From the NCBI GenBank assembly GCA_028023455.1, contig JAQFVV010000037.1, positions 1,674,001 to 1,738,000 on the forward strand: 64,000 bases of DNA, written 5' to 3'. A model generated the notes under the pieces. That model was not told where the DNA came from and ran no database searches. It saw only the letters and a program-made list of their open reading frames with translations. The position numbers and the translations under genes are program-made. Source of the stretch: Epiperipatus broadwayi. Taxonomy: Eukaryota; Onychophora; Udeonychophora; Euonychophora; Peripatidae. Within the stretch, counting starts at the first letter, position 1. Every line of letters begins with the position of its first letter. This document shows positions 54,101-63,835 of this stretch, piece after piece.

Positions 54101-54856
54101 CCGTTACCGATGGCCGGGGGAAAAAGATATGTGTTAGTCACATACGACTTATGTTCCAAAATGGTCGCCACCTACCCCATGGCCCGAGCGAACGCCCACC
54201 AAACCATCAAATTATTGGAGACAAAGCAGTTCCCCATCATTGGAAAGCCAAGGTACATCCTATCAGACCATGGCACGCCATTTGTGTCGAAAGCGTGGCG
54301 GCAGTGGATAAACCGAACCGGGATTAAACACCATATGACATCAATTCGGAACCCACAGAGCAATCCGTGTGAGCGAGTAATGAGAGAATTGGGACGGTTA
54401 CTCCGGGTATACACCATGGGAGATCACCGAAAATGGGCCCAGGAGATTCCCCGAATCACGGGAATGATCAACTCCTCGAAGAATGAATCCACGGGGTTCG
54501 AACCTAGCCGACTCCATTATGGGCAACCAATACCTTACCCATACGAGGACAGGCCCGCCATCCGAATCGGAAAAATCGACAGGAGGCAAGATAACCAAAT
54601 AGCCCTGCGGAGATTAGAGCATATGGGAAGAAGACGAGCGCAGACCCAGAAGCCCGCCCAGAACACGTTCAAAGTGGGCGATCGAGTGATGGTGAAGACC
54701 AATCCAGTCAGCCGACCCGGGCAAAACATCTACAAAAAATTCCTCGACCTATACGAGGGCCCATACGAGATCGTCAGGGCGTATGGAAACAACGCCTTTG
54801 CGTTGACCCACGGAAAAGGAACGTTTAATGCGAGAGCATTGAAGAGAGCAGAATAA
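51152..54856 (+). CDS. gag-pol: Gag-Pol polyprotein of Element 2
   Basis: 1234 residues in one uninterrupted frame. Residues 1-165: Gag capsid-like domain (EWWETIKNKPKTFEEYQ at 54-70), with no coiled-coil extension and no CCHC knuckle. 190-290: aspartic protease, DTG at 208-210 and LVLGSDF at 281-287. About 370-610: reverse transcriptase with YVDD at 537-540 and FLGH near 583. About 680-800: RNase H (TDSS near 686, E728, D753). Integrase zinc finger H913-H918-C948-C951; core D980, D1039 and E1074; C-terminal KVGDRVMVK near 1174. All catalytic residues are present. Having Gag and Pol in one frame means that Gag:Pol ratio is not set by frameshifting and may depend on proteolysis or another mechanism. 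GC-rich codon use contrasts with the host background. Confidence 0.96.
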   Translation: MEGKWIKIEQFKGKGNENPCRYIESLKRLFSCEQFNEESKIAIACSHIQGEAVEWWETIKNKPKTFEEYQRVIMERYWGVAQQERERWEIERNKREEEEKYSTFVQRQMARLEKINRYQIPEEQQIRIAGRDLPREVKQIIERETEITGVLKKLQAIENDEYFNQEEDNGIRIANMTQEGKGEEPRGRPECPIIDVSIQGHKARALLDTGSQVSVMSQELFNEIAREPTEIKTLPLKGTQIVLANGRKAKIQTKQVWAKISIAGQECTQVMLILEGLIHDLVLGSDFMGAAKCNIDYGTELARIGTVTVPFKSKGDEKPEGRQTKLQCIAIQGEIKKKIEEITEPDGEKKERIQEILGAHKSVFSDKPGVIRGYEHRIRLSTNHPYQTRAYPIPFQYRTEIEAQLKQMTEWGVISKCTSPYNNPILAVKKGDGSIRLCLDARQLNRVTVPDTNAPPVMNELMTRFRDKRIFSTMDLTNSYWQMSLHPDDRKYTAFKYNGRAYQFNRVPFGLKNSGAGLVQCLDQTLSDEVKGFATMYVDDIIIASNDIEEHCQHLERLLQECEQKGIKINIKKSHFATQEVKFLGHIVSPEGVRPNPEKIQAIQEFPTPKKKKDIKAFLGMCTFYNKFYENFTHDMEPLLQLLRKEQAWVWDVKQERSFRKVKEGFLKQTILTHPDFDQMFWVQTDSSDIGLGATLYQKGPKGEQRVLAFISRLLKDPERRYTVTEREALAIVWAFKKFRQYLVGSKVKVVTDHRSLEFLNKSFLTNNRLVRWSLALQEFQYEVEYCKGRDNVIADTLSRYPIGTQTNVETSEFAYIAATTRQDSKGGFTAGNIRRSQEKDKDCRQIIGYLRKGKSRTGSHQGEEGTEGGPIWKYRDRCVTLGGLLQRKTGNGKQTRIVIPENMRSQIIDETHRERGHYGANKTEGYLSNWFYWPGMHRDIAARLRRCDVCARTKPLNRCNEGPQIPIIIREPNHTIAIDYYGPLPMAGGKRYVLVTYDLCSKMVATYPMARANAHQTIKLLETKQFPIIGKPRYILSDHGTPFVSKAWRQWINRTGIKHHMTSIRNPQSNPCERVMRELGRLLRVYTMGDHRKWAQEIPRITGMINSSKNESTGFEPSRLHYGQPIPYPYEDRPAIRIGKIDRRQDNQIALRRLEHMGRRRAQTQKPAQNTFKVGDRVMVKTNPVSRPGQNIYKKFLDLYEGPYEIVRAYGNNAFALTHGKGTFNARALKRAE

Positions 54857-54908
54857 TTCCGCTCCTTCACCGAGCTAAAATCCGCAGCATCGGATTTTAC
54901 TCTTCACC

Positions 54909-54921
54909 GGGCGGGGAGATA
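54909..54921 (+). promoter_or_regulatory. Polypurine tract of Element 2
   Basis: GGGCGGGGAGATA lies directly before the TG start of the 3' LTR and is purine-rich except for one C and one T. It is the expected plus-strand primer. It comes about 50 bases after the gag-pol stop, so there is no env gene. Confidence 0.7.
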
Positions 54922-57084
54922 TGTAACGAGACAGCGTTACATCAATATTAAATCCAGAAAGCATCAAGAAATACACACACCAACAAGCAACCTAAAAACG
55001 CATAACCTCATTATCGTAATTTAGAATAGTTTCCTTCATCGTATAAAATATATGTATAAAATACCGCTGTAAAACACACCCATAAAAATGCAGATCGTAA
55101 ACGTATAAAGTAAATGATTAAAGCTGGTAAATAATAAATGTAGTTTATTTCTTAAATAATAAATATAAGTCAATTTGATAAATAATAAATATATAATTGT
55201 TATCTTAAAATGATAAATATAATTCACGTTTAAATATAATTTGTTTCTTTAACATGATAAATATAATTTGCCGTTAGAAATCAAAATTCGCTTTCTTAAT
55301 TAAAATGTATAATTGTCCTTCAAAAACGCCATGGGAATTTAACAGGGGATTATTTTAGAAAATCATTTAAAATAAGAGTAATAGAAAAGATTTAATGAAA
55401 TGATAAATGCTCGACTTCTAATTTTAAAATAGCATGTATTGTTCTAATAAAAAACACACACACACGCATGCATTAAAAATGTGAAAGAATAAGATTGATT
55501 GCGAAACGAGATTGCCTCAAAATAAAGATTGCCTGTAGCAAAAAAGAGAGTGAGTAATGCTAACGCGGACCTGAACGACAACTTGAGAAACAGGGAACTC
55601 TGGGGGTAGATTGGATCCCAAGATATGGACCAAACCTTTTAAATACACCTCAAAACCTATTAGAAAAAAAAGATAGAACAGGATTCTAGATGCTATTCTA
55701 CATAGATATCCCTGTCCTATTGATATAGTGATATTATTACGCGATCATTACTGTTGTTATTATCACCTGCTCATCATCCGACGCTTATGCCATTGGCGTA
55801 CCACTGAATTGGTCTGAAGTAACTCAACGAATTCCTCGGCATTAAAGATGACTATTCCGAAATTAATACCAAGAGCGTCGATCGTCATGAGGGGCTAATA
55901 AACCTCTCAGTGACTGATCGGCGCTCCGCTACCAAAATCTCCAGGACTATGCAACTCCGATAACATCGTGTTTCGTGAATGCTCCAGCTGATAATATGTT
56001 CCGCAAAATTCCCACGTGTACCAGGATCAACCGATAATCGCCGCAACCAAGATAAAACCTAGGTAAATATGTTTATATTAAATCACTCACTCAATCTAGA
56101 ACTCTTACAGGCAATCTCGTAAATAACCTACCTAATTTGTACAAATCAAACTTGAACTTTCCTCGTCTGATAATTTATCGTATAACAGAACTTTATTCAC
56201 ATGAACTTTAAACTTAAATGAAAGTCAGGATAGAGAATTATTTAATCCATGAAATGAACTTTATTTCGCAATGCATACTTGTATTTATTAATTATGTTTC
56301 TCTGAGAGCGTGTTTATGTGTGTGTGTGACTACAAAAGGTTAACTTAACAAAATTAATATCTTAATAAACTTGTTCATTATATAATCAATTCGAGCATTT
56401 ATCAAATCATTTCACACGATTCAAATTCTTAATTTATACTTGTTATCATAGTTATTGTTTAAAATTAGATAGATTCGTCATTTAGATTTAGATTAATATT
56501 TGTTTTATATTGTTTTATGTATCAACATCGCGCCGTGAGTCACGATGTTTTCTTTAGTATGTAATCTAGTTAAGATAGTCTTAAGAGAGGGCGGGTCTAT
56601 GAAAATAAATGTCAATAACTTATGTTGTAAGCAATAAAGCGGGGGGATGATTTATAAGCCTTGTGTTCGGGCGTAAACGAACAGATTGATAGGTCAGCGG
56701 TGACCAATAAACGGCCTTCCTGCCGTGATAGACTTAGTAAAGAAACATGCTGATTTTAATTAGCGGTCAATGCGTCTTCTCCGGGAGGAGTCTTGTTAGG
56801 GACAATCGTGTAGCGACCCTGAGTCATCGGATTGGTCCATGCTGAGAGTATGGAGTTAGCGGGCGGGGTTTGACTTCGGAATCGTTTTGACATAATGTAA
56901 GGTGATGCGAGTAGTTAAAACACTTAAATAATCGTATCTGGCGCCCTCTTATGTGGATTATAAACAACTGTCGATGTAAGAAAAAAAATAAAGCCTTACG
57001 CTGTGTCATGTTAGTTTCGAAGCCGTAATCTCTTGGTAACCGTAGACCACCTCGCAAGAAGGAAGCGAGGGGGGTTACGATACA
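54922..57084 (+). repeat. 3' LTR of Element 2
   Basis: 2163 bases, starting TGTAACG and ending CGATACA. The end differs from the 5' copy (CGTTACA) by one base, which slightly weakens the terminal inverted repeat. Otherwise almost identical to 48649-50817. Directly followed by CATGATTTATG. Confidence 0.95.
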
Positions 57085-60044
57085 CATGATTTATGAAACT
57101 GAGAGGTCGCCTCTTCCTATGTACCTATAAATGCTGGAAAAAGTTAGCCATAACACACAAACAAGTGTTTCTCATATCTTAGTTAAATAGCTAAATCAGT
57201 TTGACTTATCCAATGATATATATGAAGCACTTACAATTTTTGAAAAATTTCAGTTTGGTGTTAGTTCTTTTTTCACATCATAAATAGAGGGGAAATGTTT
57301 TATTTATAAATAAACAATATAATATAAAAGGTATTTAATACGTATATTTTTGAATTAAATGTAAAAATTATATATTTATTTAATTTTAAATTTATTTTAA
57401 TTAGCATTCACATCATTTCTTTCTTTAAATTAAATGTTATGTAGAAATTTAAATTAAAAACTGATTACCTAATTAATTTATTACTAATTAATTTTTAATT
57501 TGAATTTCAACATTAGTCAAAAAAGTGAAACTTAATAACATTCAGCATAAATATTTTAATGTAAATAAAATATGTAAATATATGATGTTGTACATTAAAA
57601 AAGTTGTGCAAGTTTCTCTAGTGTCTATACATGTATATACAAACAAGGATACTCCATATTTTAAAAAAATTGTGTTTTTCGAACTTACTTCTTTCAAATA
57701 TAACTATCCTAGGAAAAAAAAATTGTATTTGAAAAGTGGTCGCCAATCTTTAAAATATATAAATTTATTTAAATTAAAACATACAAATTATTATAATAAA
57801 AACAAAAATCTTAACAACCATCAAAAAAACAAAAAAATTATAAACACATTCATTTTTGTTTTTAATATTTTTTTGATGAGAATTTAAACAATTTTTAAAA
57901 CAATTAATAAAACCATAATAAGTGTGTAATGTGTTATTATTTATAAAAACAAAATGCACTGATTTGCAAAGAAATAAAAAAATTTGAAAAAAATAAATAA
58001 AATAAAAGTGATGTAGTTTACATGTACATCCGATAACACTTTATCTCACTTGAGGGAGCTGATTAGTATTCAACACTGAAGGATTTAAAAAAAAATAGTT
58101 GATTAAAATATAAAATATCTGCATTATTCTTTAATTTATTTATACAGGACTATATTAAATAAAATCAAGAAAATCATATATTTTAGAATAAACATAATTT
58201 ATTAAATAAAATAATATTAATTATTTAATAAATAAATATATTGATAATTTAAAATTTTTCAATAAAAAAAATAAGAAACAAAAATTAAATAAATAAAGAA
58301 GCTTGTATGTTTTTGGTGTAAAAAAGAAATATTGGGAGGGAATGAAGAAAAAATACTGAATAATGTAAATATGGGAAATAAAAGTATTTATTTAGAAAAC
58401 TAAGATTATACTTGATATATTTTCATAACACGCAGTGACTGGATAACTATATAAAAAAGAGAAAAATATATGTTCAAAAATATAAAAGCAATAGTATTTA
58501 TTTAGAAAGAAAAATTAATATAATTTCAACATGGATGATGGTTAAAAAATGTTTGATAATGACAATGTAAAAATAATTTATTTGAAAATGAAATTAGTAT
58601 TCATGGAAAAAGTTATATACAAAAAATGTTATAAAAATCATTAAGGAAAACATAAACATTTTACACTTCTTTTAACTATCATAAATATTTTCCCTTATTT
58701 TGTGGATTTAAAATGCTTTATGTGTTTTCTCATTTTCTAATTTAATTTGCTCTCATTGAAAATTGATAATTACAATTTATTTAAATGAACATTTTTTGGA
58801 AAAATGCAATTAATTTTACCCAGTATACGCATTTGCATTTATTACTAACAATTGCAAATGGAGGCAAATAGCTTTTTAGATTTAAATTTCTTATGTATTT
58901 TTTTTTTTTTTGCAAACAATTATACCAAATTGTATTTCCTATCATCATTGTTATAATTTTTTCCAGAAGATTTGCTTCCTAAATAAATTATATTACTGTC
59001 TGTTTTCAAACACATTTGTTTTCAATATATTAATATACATTTGTATCCCTAATATAGTTATTCTTTCATTCAATATAGAATAAAATACAACTTTATCAAA
59101 CTCAGTAGAATGTATTTGCAATGGACATCAACAAAATAATTCATACCAATTTGAAAGATGATAACAAATCTAGCAAAAGTAATTTACTATGTTGTAACAA
59201 TATAATTCTAAAACACCCGTTGACTTGGAGTTCTGAAAAGATATAAATATAAACTAATTAAATGCAATGAACCAGCAAAATACTGCCAGAATCATAGTGT
59301 TGAGTAAAGATGAGTGCTTTAGAGTTACATAGTTTTATGAAAAGAGTTAATACTTTGAGAATTACATATTGTAACAATAAAGTTAAACATTTTTCATTAC
59401 TAATTTCAAAACAACTGTTTTTTTTTTAAATGAATAATTAATTTTTTTTATTTTTATAATTGACATAATTAACAGATATTTAATTTCTCAAATAGTATTA
59501 AAGAATCAAGGTTTAATTAAAAGACTAACTTAATAATGAACAACTACATTTTTTTAAAAGAAAATAGTCATAAGTTTTATATTTTGGTATGGGATCTTTG
59601 AAATTGCCATTTTGTTCATGTTATGACTACCTTTTTTTAGTGTTTTGCAATTTTTTTTTTTTTTTCATAAATACATGTATTTAATTTCTTATAAATTATT
59701 TTTTGTATTGCTTTGATTACTAACGATTCTTAATAAATGCAATAATAAATACGAACTTTTATAAAAAGCAATCCATATAAAATTAAATGTGTACATATCC
59801 TCCCTCCTCCCCAAATGAAAGAATATAAAAAGAAATCATAAAAAGAACAAAATAACAATGTGAAACATATATTGTATTTTTAAAAGTCTAAGTTTTCTAT
59901 CATTAATTTAAGCCTTTATTTTCTTTATAACTTCAATGAAGACCTTGATCTTTTACTGTTATTTGAGAATTAAAAGGACCACCAATGTTATCCTAATAAT
60001 GAATTTAAAAAATTTGTCACTCTTTAATAAAAAGTCAGTTCTTT
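57085..60044. other. AT-rich non-coding region
   Basis: No gene, RNA or transposon protein was recognised. The plus-strand frame at 57525-57887 (120 residues) begins at a GTG, is K/N/I/Y-rich and has no domain, so it is treated as chance. A short hairpin (AGAGG-TCG-CCTCT) lies at about 57100-57113, just outside Element 2. Confidence 0.7.
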
Positions 60045-60501
60045 TTGTATTTTTATATTGGACTATTTCCATCATCTAATATGTATTGAATGTCCTTAGA
60101 AAAATTTAACTTTATTTAAATATTCCAAATACATTCAACTGTTAGTAATAGCACATCAAACAGGATAGTATATGCACAACATTTCGAGAGATATTATTCT
60201 CCCCTCTTCTTCAGGTGTTGTGGCCTGACCAGTGACAGTACTAGTATGGGATTTGAACCTGGGTTCTTAGATTCTTGAATATTGAATTTTAAGGTAACAG
60301 TGTAACCAACTGAACTATCCTGCCAAAGGCAACACTCTGTAGTGCTATTACTAACAGTTGAATGTATTTGGAATATTTAAATAAAATTAAATTTTTCTAA
60401 AGACATTCAATACACACATTAGATGATGGAAATAGTCCAATATAAAAATACAACTAGAACATCATCATCACAAACCTTCAGGAAAACACTGTCAGTTCTT
60501 T
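60034..60501 (-). mobile_element. tRNA-like retroposon with long inverted repeats and 11-bp target duplication
   Basis: GTCAGTTCTTT at 60034-60044 is repeated at 60491-60501, which fits a target-site duplication. Inside, 60047-60154 and 60342-60451 are long near-perfect inverted repeats (about 108 bases). On the minus strand the core has an A-box-like TAGTTCAGTTGG (60306-60317) and B-box-like GGTTCAAATCC (60249-60259), typical of a tRNA-derived Pol III promoter, and the minus-strand 3' end is A-rich (AAAAATACAAAAAG). The core also holds a hairpin with CTGAAGA and CGAAA (60174-60223). A tRNA head flanked by long inverted repeats is unusual for a SINE. A diverged copy is at 63066-63330. Confidence 0.7.
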
Positions 60502-60874
60502 GTTTTGAAATTAGCATTAAAAATATTTTGTTAATATTATTACTACACATAATACATTGTATTTGCCGTAATCATTACCATCATTCAAGCTAGTATGGAT
60601 TACTTTTTTTATCTGCACTTCTTTTTGTTTTGTTTTTCAATTCAATCTTTTATTATTTGATAAATATAAATATACTGTACATTTAATTTCTTATGGATTA
60701 AATTCTTCAATGTTTTTATCTCTAAAGCATAAATATACAGGTAGTACAAAACATAAATTATAGATAGCATATAACAGTACCAATAAAATTTTTATATTTA
60801 ATTTAAATGATAAAAAATGTAATTTATTTTAAAAAATCATTTTTTAAAAATTATAATTTATTGATATATATGCA

Positions 60875-60945
60875 GGATTTAAACTCAGACTTTTATATGA
60901 CCCACTACTCTGAGTGCCATCTCATATTGCTGACCCAATTAATCA
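60875..60945 (-). mobile_element. tRNA-derived SINE-like fragment
   Basis: On the minus strand there is GAGTTTAAATCC (60875-60886), a degenerate B box, preceded by GGGTCAGCAATATGAGATGG, a degenerate A-box region, at a plausible spacing. No full tRNA cloverleaf can be drawn, so it is a decayed SINE head or tRNA pseudogene rather than a tRNA gene. Confidence 0.4.
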
Positions 60946-61013
60946 CACACATGTTGAAAGGATAAATAATCACCAATATACATATTTCATGCTAAAATAG
61001 CAATCATCAGTTG

Positions 61014-61188
61014 GTCTAAATCAGTGTTAGTATGCTGTTTTGGTCAGTTATAAAAATTATGCTTATCTAAGGCTAAGCAGTTACATCTTTAAGAAAATTT
61101 ATCTGTAAACTTCTGCTGGTCCATGAAATCTTATCCTTATTTTTGCCGGCCCGCAGGTGTGAAAAGGTTGAAGACCACTAGTCTAGAT
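61014..61188. mobile_element. hAT-type miniature element with 8-bp target duplication
   Basis: The element 61022-61180 (159 bases) begins CAGTGTTAGTA and ends inversely as TAGTGGTCTTCAACC. It is flanked by GTCTAAAT (61014-61021) and GTCTAGAT (61181-61188), a 7-of-8 match. Eight-base duplications and CAGTG-type ends, with a GGGCCGGC-type motif close to one end, are typical of animal hAT transposons. It encodes nothing, so it is non-autonomous. Confidence 0.7.
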
Positions 61189-61800
61189 TACTATCTCCAC
61201 ACATATTATATACAAACAGTGCTCAGCTTTATATTAAGATGACCAATCTTCATACTTTAATGTATTAATTTTAATGATAGTAAATTATTTAAAACATTTG
61301 TTATCGCCTCAAAAGTAATAAATGTCTAAGATTAGCCAATTTCAATACGCTATAGAATAAGTGGGTATTTCAATAAATAGTAAGATTTTTCTTTTGGAAA
61401 ACTTTGGAATATTCCACATTAATTTTAAAATGAAAATTAGTGCTTTCTTTTGATTTACTTTTGGCATGAATCATAATTTTAAGTTATTAGAAGTAAGGCA
61501 GTTGACATAATATGCTGATTTGGTATTCAAACACTTTTAAATGTTTCAATGAAAAACTCTTGTAATTTTAATAATGTATCTTATTCAAAAACATTTGAAA
61601 AAGAATTTTAAGTTAATTTTAAAATAATTAAGAAATGAGGGTACTAATTTAGTGTACAGTCTATACACTAGTTCATACTAATGAATGGAAAAATAACTGG
61701 TAAAAAATAAAATATCCTCATTTATTCTTGAATTTTACAGATGTATATTAAAGTTGTGATTATTTATTAAGTGCATAGGTACTGTGTAAATAGTTTAGAG

Positions 61801-62328
61801 AAAGTCCTTAACTGTTATCATGTGCATCTTGAACATTTATAATAGTCAAAAATGTTTTTTTTACTATAGAGGGACCTCCCAAACTTCATCACAAAATACT
61901 GACTTTATAAAGATAACAGCCATCTCATCTTTAACCTAAATTCCCATTTATATAGGCCAATTTGAAGCATCATGATTTGAGAGTGTGAAACTGTTACTCT
62001 CTTCACTTTTTTATTTCACTACATTAATTTAATTTTTCCATTATAAAGATCATGATATTGACTCACTCAAAATTTCATGTGAGTTAATGTGTAAAGGAAA
62101 TAGTGGATTTAAAAAGGGAAGAGAGTAATAGTTTCATGTTCTGAAATCAAGATGCTTCAGATTGACCTATATAAATGGGAATTTAGGTTAAAGATAAGAT
62201 GGCCATTCTTCTCTTTATAAAGTCACTATCTTGTATCAAGATTTGAGAGGTCCCTCTATAGTCAAAAAGCAACATCGTTTGACTATTATAAATGTTCAAG
62301 GTACATATGATAAAGGTTAAAGTTCTTT
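61801..62328. repeat. Foldback element with about 215-bp arms
   Basis: The left arm (61801-62013) and right arm (62110-62328) are inverted copies around a spacer of about 97 bases. Shared landmarks read inversely: gaacatttataatagtc, tatagagggacctc, gactttataaaga, cccatttatatagg and actctcttc. No coding capacity. Part of the right arm was later duplicated in tandem (see 62185-62534). Confidence 0.8.
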
Positions 62329-62534
62329 TTAAATGTATGTTAAATATAATGATGTTGATAGGTTAAAGATAAGATGGCCATTCTTATCTTTATAAAGTCA
62401 CTATCTTGTGTCAAGGTTTGAGAGGTCCCTCTATAGGCAAAAAGCAACATAGTTAGACTATTATAAATGTTCAAGGTACATATGATAAAGGTTAAAGCCT
62501 TTCTTTAAATGTATGTTAAATATAATGATGTTAA
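62185..62534 (+). repeat. Tandem duplication, 175-base period
   Basis: Unit 1 (62185-62359) and unit 2 (62360-62534) both start AGGTTAAAGATAAGATGGCC and end AATATAATGATGTTRATA. They differ by only a few bases (for example tgtatcaagat/tgtgtcaaggt). Unit 1 is mostly the right arm of the foldback element at 61801-62328 plus downstream sequence, so duplication came after that insertion. Confidence 0.9.
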
Positions 62535-62837
62535 TAGAAATACTAATTCATAAGAAATGTCCATATTTAGAATTTACAGATACAAATATTTATTAAATAA
62601 ATAAAATAATATATTTTTTAATTTAAAAAAAGTATTAAATAAAAGACAGTAAAAAGTAATTCACAAATGATAGGTATTTTAAATAAAAACAATACATAAC
62701 AATCAAAAGCAAACAATTTGTAATGAAACACTTATATTCAATTTTTATCAGATATTACTTTTTATATTTTTTCTGAATAGTCATATTCTGTAGGATATTT
62801 ATTAAAAAAGTATTTTGGAGGTAAATTATTTAGTGAA

Positions 62838-62935
62838 AAGATTTATTGATAAATACTAAAGCAACTAAACAGTCACATTTATCTAGATCAAATATTTTAA
62901 TACTGATATGAATTTGGATCGTTTGTGTAAGCATT
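62838..62935 (+). repeat. Dispersed direct repeat, copy 1
   Basis: Shares ordered blocks with 63735-63835: TTATTGATAAATACTAAAGC against TTATTAATAAATGTTAAAAC, then CAGTCACATTTA against CATTCACATTTA, then CTGATATGAATTTGGATC against CTGATATGTGAATTTGAATC. Class unknown. Confidence 0.5.
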
Positions 62936-63065
62936 ACTTTATTCTATATAATGTTTTGTTTTGATGAAGTCATTAAGTGTGAAATGATATTTAAAAATGA
63001 AATATGTAGGTCTTCATGTATTATAAAATGATTTATAATGAAACAGTTATATTCAAAGATATGAT

Positions 63066-63330
63066 TTTTTGAACTGTTTCCATTATTTATGAGTGAATGT
63101 TGAATGTATAGAAAATTTTAAACTTTCCAAATACAAACAACTTGTTAGTAATAACACACAAATAGACAATAAAGTTTAGCAATTACACAACATTTAGAGT
63201 AGTATTATTCTCCACTCTTCTTCAGGTGTTGCTGGCCTATATGCACAGTGACAATATTCGCTTAGAAGTTGAACTTGCACCTTTAGATTCTTGAATATTG
63301 AATTTAAGGCAAACACTCTATCAACTAATT
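63066..63330 (-). mobile_element. Diverged, truncated copy of the tRNA-like/foldback retroposon
   Basis: Co-linear with about 60060-60310. It shares the arm sequence (TGTTTCCAT..., TTAGTAATA), the core ACAACATTT...CTCTTCTTCAGGTGTTG, and the tRNA-like part TTAGATTCTTGAATATTGAA. The right inverted arm is absent. The CGAAA of the first copy is changed to CTAAA, while the surrounding stem (AGAG with CTCT) is retained. Not autonomous. Confidence 0.65.
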
Positions 63331-63500
63331 TGTTTTTTATATTATTCAGAATACTTCTATAATATGATTACATTTTAAAACCACATTTAATAAGTTGTTT
63401 AATTAAAAAAATTATAAATTAATATTTACAAATGTCACTAAATCTACCATTTCATTTATTTTGCTGCAATATTTTATATAAATACAATTTATACCCTTTT

Positions 63501-63735
63501 CTTCAAAAACTTTTTAGCAAATTTTTTTTTATTGTATATGTACACACATAATCTGACATTTCGATTGTCCTGCAGTCTTCCTCAGAGCCACTACTATTTC
63601 AATTTTTAAAAATAATTGGAAATTTAAAAAAATTGAAATAGGAGTGACATTGAGGAAAATTGAAGGATAGTCAAAATGTCAGATTGTGTGTGTGTGGGTA
63701 TCCATTAAAATTTTTTTGCTAAAAAGTGTTTGAAG
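63501..63735. repeat. Foldback element with about 100-bp arms
   Basis: Starts CTTCAAAAACTTTTTAGCAA and ends inversely TTGCTAAAAAGTGTTTGAAG. The arms meet around 63615 in AAATTGAAATAG/CTATTTCAATTT. On the minus strand the left arm contains CTGAGGA and CGAAATG (63559-63585), a motif pair like that in the element at 60034. The plus-strand right arm carries a mutated version (TTGAGGA, CAAAATG). No coding capacity. Confidence 0.75.
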
Positions 63736-63835
63736 GATATTTATTAATAAATGTTAAAACAATTAAGCATTCACATTTACAATATCAAACATTTCAAGGC
63801 TGATATGTGAATTTGAATCTTTTGTAAACATAATG
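63735..63835 (+). repeat. Dispersed direct repeat, copy 2
   Basis: Partner of 62838-62935, directly after the foldback element at 63501-63735. No terminal structures or frames. Confidence 0.5.

Larger units (their letters stand above)
48649..57084 (+). mobile_element. Element 2: young 8.4 kb Ty3/Gypsy LTR retrotransposon
   Basis: 5' LTR 48649-50817, primer site at 50820, one gag-pol frame (51152-54856), purine-rich tract ending at 54921, 3' LTR 54922-57084. The two 2.16 kb LTRs differ by only about five substitutions and three small indels by eye, so insertion is very recent. The coding part is far richer in GC than Element 1 or the surrounding DNA. No env frame. The right flank begins CATGA; the left flank is lost in the gap, so no target duplication can be confirmed. 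Gene order RT-RNase H-integrase places it in Ty3/Gypsy, as a distant relative of Element 1. It appears coding-competent. Confidence 0.96.

Noticed and set aside
60249-60317. Functional tRNA gene on the minus strand
   Set aside because: A and B boxes are present, but acceptor and anticodon stems do not form and it lies inside a repeat with a diverged copy.
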